From Lachnospiraceae bacterium (GTDB lineage Bacteria; Bacillota; Clostridia; Lachnospirales; Lachnospiraceae): 64,000 nt of DNA. The position numbers and the translations under genes are program-made. The notes beneath the pieces are model-generated. The model saw nothing but the letters and a program-made list of their open reading frames with translations. It had not been told where the DNA came from and did not search any database. How positions within the stretch are numbered: position 1 is the first letter of the stretch; each line of letters starts with the position of its first letter. Location of the stretch: assembly GCA_016288005.1 (NCBI GenBank), contig JAEEXY010000002.1:36714-100713 (forward strand), given 5' to 3'. This document shows positions 59,310 to 64,000 of this stretch, in pieces.

Positions 59310-61148
59310 ATGTGCGGAATATCCGGATACATCGGGCGCAAGAGTGCGGCCCCGATCGTTCTTGAGGGTTTGTCGAAACTGGAATACAGAGGCTATGATT
59401 CCGCGGGCATCGCAGTCCGCGACGGCGATCACGATTTTGAAGTGGTCAAGGCTAAGGGCAGACTCAAAACACTCTATGAGAAAACCGACGGCGGGAATTC
59501 GCTGCGCGGAACCTGCGGCATAGGACATACACGCTGGGCGACTCACGGCGAGCCGTCCGAGACGAACGCGCATCCGCATCTTTCCGACGATTACAACGTT
59601 GTCGGAGTGCATAACGGCATCATCGAGAACTACAAGGAGCTCAAGGACAAGCTCCTGCGCAAGGGCTATACTTTCTACAGCCAGACAGACACAGAAGTAG
59701 CCGTAAAACTCGTTGATTACTACTACAAAAAATACAATATCGGCCCCGTTGACGCCATCGCGAAGGCAATGGTCAGGATCAGGGGCTCATACGCGCTCGC
59801 GCTGATGTTCAAGGAGTACCCGAACGAGATCTGGGTAGCCCGCAAGGACAGCCCGCTCGTTATCGGCGTTGAGGACGGCGAGACCTATCTGGCTTCCGAC
59901 GTTCCCGCGATACTTAAATACACGCGCAGCGTTTACTACATCGACAATCTCGAGTTCGGACGCTTAAGGGCGGGAGAGGTGACCTTCTTCAATCTGGACG
60001 GCGATGAGGTCGCAAAGGAGCCCACAACGGTCGAGTGGGATGCTAAGGCTGCCGAGCGCGGCGGTTTTGAGCATTTCATGATCAAGGAGATACATGAGCA
60101 GCCGCAGGCGGTCGAGAACACGCTGAACGCGCTCGTTAAGGACAACAGGATCAGCTTCGGCGACGATGTGCTGCCCGATGAGGTGCTGAGGGACATTTCC
60201 TCGGTTACGATAGTCGCGTGCGGTTCGGCATGGCATGTCGGTATGGCCGCGCAGTACGTCATCGAAGATCTGGCGGGCATCCCGGTCAGGGTCGAACTCG
60301 CGTCGGAGTACCGCTACAGGCCCGTGATAGCGGACCCTAAGGGGCTCGTGGTCATCATATCGCAGTCGGGAGAGACAGCTGATAGCCTCGCGGCTTTGAG
60401 ACTCGCAAAGGAAAAGGGCATCAGGACGCTCGCGATAGTAAATGTGGTGGGCAGCACGATAGCCAGGGAGGCGGACCGCGTGATCTACACGCTGGCGGGC
60501 CCCGAGATAGCTGTTGCGACCACAAAGGCTTATTCGGCGCAGCTCATCGTGTCTTATCTTATCGCGATGCAGGCGGCGCTCGTCAGAAAAACGATCACCG
60601 AAGAAAAATACGGTATGCTGATCGGCGAGCTGTTCACGATACCCGCAAAGATATCAAAGATCCTCGAGGACAAAGACAGGATCCAGTGGTTTGCAGCAAA
60701 ATACGCATACGCGAAGGACGTATTCTTCATCGGACGCGGACTCGATTACGCGATCTGCCTTGAGGGGAGCCTCAAGATGAAAGAGATCTCGTACATCCAT
60801 TCCGAGGCCTATGCGGCGGGTGAATTAAAGCACGGCACCATATCCCTGATCGAGGACGGAACGCTGGTAGTAGGCGTGCTCACGCAGGGCAGGATCATCG
60901 AAAAGACCGTCAGCAACATGGTTGAGGTCAAGAGCCGCGGAGCATACCTGATGGGACTGACGAGCTACGGACATTACGAGATCGAGGATACGGTCGATTT
61001 CTGCTGCTACATACCCAAGATCGACGAGCACTTTACAGCGAGTCTCGCGGTAGTGCCGCTCCAGCTTCTCGGATACTATCTGTCGGTCGCAAAGGGCCTC
61101 GATGTGGACAAGCCCAGAAACCTCGCAAAAAGTGTTACGGTAGAGTAA
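59310..61148 (+). CDS. glmS: Glutamine:fructose-6-phosphate amidotransferase
   Basis: Forms glucosamine 6-phosphate, the first step of UDP-GlcNAc and cell wall synthesis. The 612 residues consist of the N-terminal glutaminase domain, with catalytic Cys2 exposed after Met removal (MCGISGYIG) and GHTRWATHG, and two SIS sugar-isomerase domains (about 290-430 and 460-600; CGSAWHVG, SQSGETADS and the final PRNLAKSVTVE). The ATG at 59310 with AGGAGA upstream is fixed by the need for Cys2; the open frame upstream is not coding. No glmS ribozyme is seen in the 166-base gap. Confidence 0.96.
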   Translation: MCGISGYIGRKSAAPIVLEGLSKLEYRGYDSAGIAVRDGDHDFEVVKAKGRLKTLYEKTDGGNSLRGTCGIGHTRWATHGEPSETNAHPHLSDDYNVVGVHNGIIENYKELKDKLLRKGYTFYSQTDTEVAVKLVDYYYKKYNIGPVDAIAKAMVRIRGSYALALMFKEYPNEIWVARKDSPLVIGVEDGETYLASDVPAILKYTRSVYYIDNLEFGRLRAGEVTFFNLDGDEVAKEPTTVEWDAKAAERGGFEHFMIKEIHEQPQAVENTLNALVKDNRISFGDDVLPDEVLRDISSVTIVACGSAWHVGMAAQYVIEDLAGIPVRVELASEYRYRPVIADPKGLVVIISQSGETADSLAALRLAKEKGIRTLAIVNVVGSTIAREADRVIYTLAGPEIAVATTKAYSAQLIVSYLIAMQAALVRKTITEEKYGMLIGELFTIPAKISKILEDKDRIQWFAAKYAYAKDVFFIGRGLDYAICLEGSLKMKEISYIHSEAYAAGELKHGTISLIEDGTLVVGVLTQGRIIEKTVSNMVEVKSRGAYLMGLTSYGHYEIEDTVDFCCYIPKIDEHFTASLAVVPLQLLGYYLSVAKGLDVDKPRNLAKSVTVE

Positions 61149-61160
61149 ATAAGCATATAT

Positions 61161-61192
61161 CGGCTGCCTGATCGCGGGCAGCCGTTTTTTTT
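61161..61192 (+). terminator. Terminator of glmS
   Basis: CGGCTGCC (61161-61168) pairs with GGCAGCCG (61177-61184), followed by eight T. Confidence 0.9.
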
Positions 61193-61232
61193 ATTGAAAT
61201 TTCATAATTTTCTTTATTTTTTGGGACCGCTG

Positions 61233-61241
61233 TGATATAAT
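61233..61241 (+). promoter_or_regulatory. Extended -10 promoter of ppdK
   Basis: TGATATAAT: a TG motif one base before a perfect TATAAT (61236-61241). The -35 region is poor. The leader is about 55 bases. Confidence 0.6.
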
Positions 61242-61303
61242 AACGTGTTGTGAAACCAGGAAGAAAAATGAAAAAAACAGATAATTAGGAGGAAAAAATC
61301 TTT

Positions 61304-63931
61304 ATGAAGAAATGGGTCTACCTGTTCAGCGAAGGAAGCGCTGACATGAGGAACCTTCTCGGCGGAAAGGGCGCTAACCTTGCCGAGATGACCAACATCG
61401 GAATGCCCGTACCTCAGGGCTTCACGATCACAACCGAAGCCTGCACCCAGTACTATGAGGACGGCAAGCAGATCAATCCCGAGATTCAGGCTCAGATTGA
61501 CGAATACGTTATTAAGCTCGAAGAGATGACCGGAAAGAAGTTCGGCGACAAGGAGAATCCCCTTCTCGTATCGGTTCGTTCCGGAGCACGCGCTTCGATG
61601 CCCGGTATGATGGACACCATTCTTAACCTGGGCTTAAACGAAGACGTTGTTAATACATTGGCAGAGAAGTCCGGCAATCCCCGTTGGGCATGGGACTGCT
61701 ACAGAAGATTTATCCAGATGTTCTCCGACGTTGTTATGGAAGTCGGCAAGAAATATTTCGAAGAGCTCATCGACCAGATGAAGGCCAAGAAGGGCGTTAC
61801 TCAGGACGTTGAGCTGACAGCGGACGACCTTAAGGAGCTGGCTAACCAGTTCAAGGCCGAGTACAAGTCAAAGCTCGGCGAGGATTTCCCTTCAAATCCC
61901 AGAGTTCAGCTTGCTGAGGCTATCAAGGCCGTATTCCGTTCATGGGATAACCCCAGAGCAAACGTTTACAGACGTGACAACGATATCCCTTATTCATGGG
62001 GTACCGCCGTTAACGTACAGAGCATGGCATTCGGAAACATGGGCGATGACTGCGGCACAGGCGTAGCATTCACACGTAACCCCGCTACCGGCGAGAAGGG
62101 CCTCTTCGGTGAGTTCCTTACCAACGCGCAGGGCGAGGACGTTGTTGCCGGCGTTCGTACTCCCATGAAGATAACCGAGATGGCTGAGAAGTTCCCCGAG
62201 GCATTCGAGCAGTTCAAGCAGGTTTGCCAGAACCTCGAGAATCACTACAGGGATATGCAGGACATGGAGTTCACCGTTGAGCACGGAAAGCTCTTCATGC
62301 TCCAGACCCGTAACGGTAAGCGTACCGCTCAGGCAGCTCTCAAGATCGCATGCGATCTCGTTGACGAAGGCATGAGGACCGAGGAAGAGGCTGTTGCCAT
62401 GATCGATCCCCGTAACCTCGACACCCTGCTCCATCCTCAGTTCGATAAGGACGCGGTTGCACGCGCGAGGATCATGGGCAAGGCACTCGGTGCAGCTCCC
62501 GGCGCCGCATGCGGTAAGATCGTATTCACCGCAGAGGACGCAAAGGAATGGGCAGCACGCGGCGAGAAGGTCGTTCTCGTTCGTCTCGAGACCTCACCCG
62601 AGGACATCGAGGGCATGAAGGCCGCACAGGGCATCCTCACCGTTCGCGGCGGTATGACCTCACACGCAGCCGTAGTTGCACGCGGTATGGGTACCTGCTG
62701 TGTATCGGGCTGCTCCGACATCGTTATGAATGAGGCTGCCAAGACATTCACTCTCGGCGGCAAGACATATTCCGAAGGCGACATGATCTCCTTCGACGGC
62801 ACCACCGGCAACATCTACGACGGAGCCATCAGAACCGTTGACGCTACCATCGCAGGTGAGTTCGGACGCATCATGGCATGGGCGGACAAGTACCGCAAGC
62901 TCAAGGTTCGTACCAACGCCGACACACCCCGCGACGCTCAGAAGGCTCGCGAGCTCGGCGCAGAGGGTATCGGACTTTGCCGTACAGAGCACATGTTCTT
63001 CGAGGAGAACCGTATCGAGGCATTCCGTGAGATGATCTGCTCCGATACCAAGGAAGAGCGCGAGGAGGCTCTCGAGAAGATCCTTCCTCTGCAGCAGGGT
63101 GACTTCGAGAAGCTGTTCACCGCTATGGAGGGCAACCCCGTTACCATCCGTTTCCTTGATCCGCCTCTGCATGAGTTCGTTCCCACCGATCCCGCCGACA
63201 TCGAGAAGCTGGCTAAGGCTAAGGGCAAGACCGTTGAACAGATCAAGGCTATCATCGAGAACCTTAAGGAGTTCAACCCCATGATGGGTCACCGCGGATG
63301 CCGTCTGACCGTAACCTATCCCGAGATCGCGGTTATGCAGACCAAGGCTATCATCCGTGCCGCCGTTAACGTTCAGAAGTCACATCCCGACTGGCATGTA
63401 GAGCCCGAGATCATGATCCCTCTGACCGGCGACGTTAAGGAGTTCACATACGTTAAAAAGACCGTTATCGAGACTGCTGACAAGGAGATCGCGGCAGCAG
63501 GCATCGGCCTTAAGTACGAAGTAGGTACCATGATCGAGATCCCCCGTGCAGCTCTTACAGCTAACGAGATCGCTAAGGAAGCTGAGTTCTTCTGCTTCGG
63601 TACCAACGACCTGACCCAGATGACCTACGGCTTCTCACGTGACGATGCCGGCAAGTTCCTTGAGGCATACTACAAGGCAAAGATCTTCGAGAACGATCCT
63701 TTCGCAAAGCTCGACCAGAGCGGCGTAGGTCAGCTCATGGAGATCGCCATCGAGAAGGGTAAGTCGGTTCGCCCTAACCTCCACTGCGGTATCTGCGGCG
63801 AGCACGGCGGCGATCCTTCATCCGTAGAGTTCTGCCACAAGATCGGCCTTGACTACGTAAGCTGCTCACCTTTCAGAGTTCCGATCGCAAGACTTGCGGC
63901 AGCACAGGCAGCAATTAATTCTAAGAATTAA
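61304..63931 (+). CDS. ppdK: Pyruvate, phosphate dikinase
   Basis: Reversibly converts pyruvate, ATP and phosphate to PEP, AMP and pyrophosphate; in anaerobes it serves glycolysis or gluconeogenesis with pyrophosphate. The 875 residues match the family length: an N-terminal nucleotide-binding domain (GGKGANLAEM, VSVRSGARASMPGMMDT), the phosphohistidine H454 in GGMTSHAAVVARG, and the C-terminal PEP domain with LCRTEHMFF and catalytic Cys831 in HCGICGEHGGDP. Codon choice is more uniform than in neighbours, consistent with high expression. AGGAGG lies 11 bases before the ATG. The stop codon is inside a perfect palindrome followed by repeat copy B. Confidence 0.97.
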   Translation: MKKWVYLFSEGSADMRNLLGGKGANLAEMTNIGMPVPQGFTITTEACTQYYEDGKQINPEIQAQIDEYVIKLEEMTGKKFGDKENPLLVSVRSGARASMPGMMDTILNLGLNEDVVNTLAEKSGNPRWAWDCYRRFIQMFSDVVMEVGKKYFEELIDQMKAKKGVTQDVELTADDLKELANQFKAEYKSKLGEDFPSNPRVQLAEAIKAVFRSWDNPRANVYRRDNDIPYSWGTAVNVQSMAFGNMGDDCGTGVAFTRNPATGEKGLFGEFLTNAQGEDVVAGVRTPMKITEMAEKFPEAFEQFKQVCQNLENHYRDMQDMEFTVEHGKLFMLQTRNGKRTAQAALKIACDLVDEGMRTEEEAVAMIDPRNLDTLLHPQFDKDAVARARIMGKALGAAPGAACGKIVFTAEDAKEWAARGEKVVLVRLETSPEDIEGMKAAQGILTVRGGMTSHAAVVARGMGTCCVSGCSDIVMNEAAKTFTLGGKTYSEGDMISFDGTTGNIYDGAIRTVDATIAGEFGRIMAWADKYRKLKVRTNADTPRDAQKARELGAEGIGLCRTEHMFFEENRIEAFREMICSDTKEEREEALEKILPLQQGDFEKLFTAMEGNPVTIRFLDPPLHEFVPTDPADIEKLAKAKGKTVEQIKAIIENLKEFNPMMGHRGCRLTVTYPEIAVMQTKAIIRAAVNVQKSHPDWHVEPEIMIPLTGDVKEFTYVKKTVIETADKEIAAAGIGLKYEVGTMIEIPRAALTANEIAKEAEFFCFGTNDLTQMTYGFSRDDAGKFLEAYYKAKIFENDPFAKLDQSGVGQLMEIAIEKGKSVRPNLHCGICGEHGGDPSSVEFCHKIGLDYVSCSPFRVPIARLAAAQAAINSKN

Positions 63932-63935
63932 TTGC
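63911..63935 (+). terminator. Stop-codon palindrome at the end of ppdK
   Basis: GCAATTAATTC (63911-63921) and GAATTAATTGC (63925-63935) form a perfect 11-bp stem with a TAA loop. The ppdK stop (63929-63931) is in the right arm. As at glyS, the repeat body follows directly. Confidence 0.7.
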
Positions 63936-64000
63936 ATCGCCCAACGAGCGGCAGAGGAATTTTGCTTCGAATGTATTAATCGAAGCAAAAACCTCGAGAG
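63935..64000. repeat. Intergenic repeat, copy B (after ppdK), cut by window end
   Basis: CATCGCCCAACGAGCGGCAG (63935-63954), AGGAATTTTGC, then an extended loop in which TTCG (63966-63969) pairs with CGAA (63981-63984), then GCAAAAACCTCGAGAG (63985-64000). Same family as copy A; the right end lies outside the window. Confidence 0.8.

Noticed and set aside
1..64000. CRISPR arrays, complete insertion sequences, prophage or rRNA genes
   Set aside because: No regularly spaced direct repeats, transposase, integrase, phage structural genes or rRNA sequence were recognised.

Overview
This 64 kb window looks like a chromosomal segment from an anaerobic member of the Clostridia, most likely a Lachnospiraceae-type gut or rumen bacterium. 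The evidence is a moderately GC-rich genome with strong AGGAGG-type ribosome sites and clear TTGACA/TATAAT promoters, a dimeric glycyl-tRNA synthetase, pyruvate phosphate dikinase, a FeoA-FeoB fusion, a minimal SufC/SufB-type iron-sulfur pair, an iron-dependent alcohol dehydrogenase, cytoplasmic GH3 and GH43 glycosidases, an era-recO pair and the split radical-SAM/DUF2344/RNase G cluster. I see no prophage, plasmid, complete insertion sequence or CRISPR array. Genes lie on both strands in short operons.

Layout. 1-864 holds a partial galM, divergent from metY (1055-2332). pyrR-uraA (2612-4535) sits behind a leader with two terminators and an antiterminator. pcrA (4709-7156) follows, then a small membrane protein with a DUF1836 regulator (7273-8192). 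About 1 kb without a convincing gene (8240-9250) carries two large foldback structures. Next come a giant secreted Big_2 protein (9251-13297), a zinc-ribbon membrane protein, guanine deaminase, the radical-SAM/DUF2344/RNase G cluster (15812-19821), tRNA-Leu(CAA), and an operon of a deacetylase lipoprotein, a membrane MutS-like ATPase and a C39-like protease (20044-23482). cdaR and glycerate kinase are divergent at 24634-24789. Then come a membrane alpha/beta hydrolase, a YhhN protein, an iron alcohol dehydrogenase, a MATE transporter divergent from an AraC regulator, and VanZ and YbaK genes.

From 33.4 to 40.3 kb most genes are on the minus strand: an XRE regulator, a small hypothetical protein, an amino-acid-type chemoreceptor, and an operon of receiver-Hpt protein, SufC, SufB and an unknown protein. 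From 40.5 kb to the end: a DUF3737 protein, a PatB/MalY-HAD fusion, GH3 and GH43 glycosidases, tmcAL (minus), feoAB, an M16C peptidase, era, recO, a UAP-type uridylyltransferase, glyS, glmS and ppdK.

The genes cover nucleotide salvage and its control (pyrR, uraA, guaD), translation and RNA maintenance (glyS, tmcAL, ybaK, rng, era, tRNA-Leu), cytoplasmic hemicellulose oligosaccharide breakdown (GH3, GH43, galM), central metabolism (ppdK, glycerate kinase, alcohol dehydrogenase, glmS), iron and Fe-S supply (feoAB, sufCB) and envelope functions (Big_2 protein, deacetylase, MATE, VanZ). The most unusual items are non-coding: a repeat placed directly after stop-codon hairpins of glyS and ppdK, two multi-stem structures at 8.3-8.9 kb, a recurring GGTGACAGGCACC hairpin family, and the pyrR leader in which a terminator stem also hides the ribosome site.
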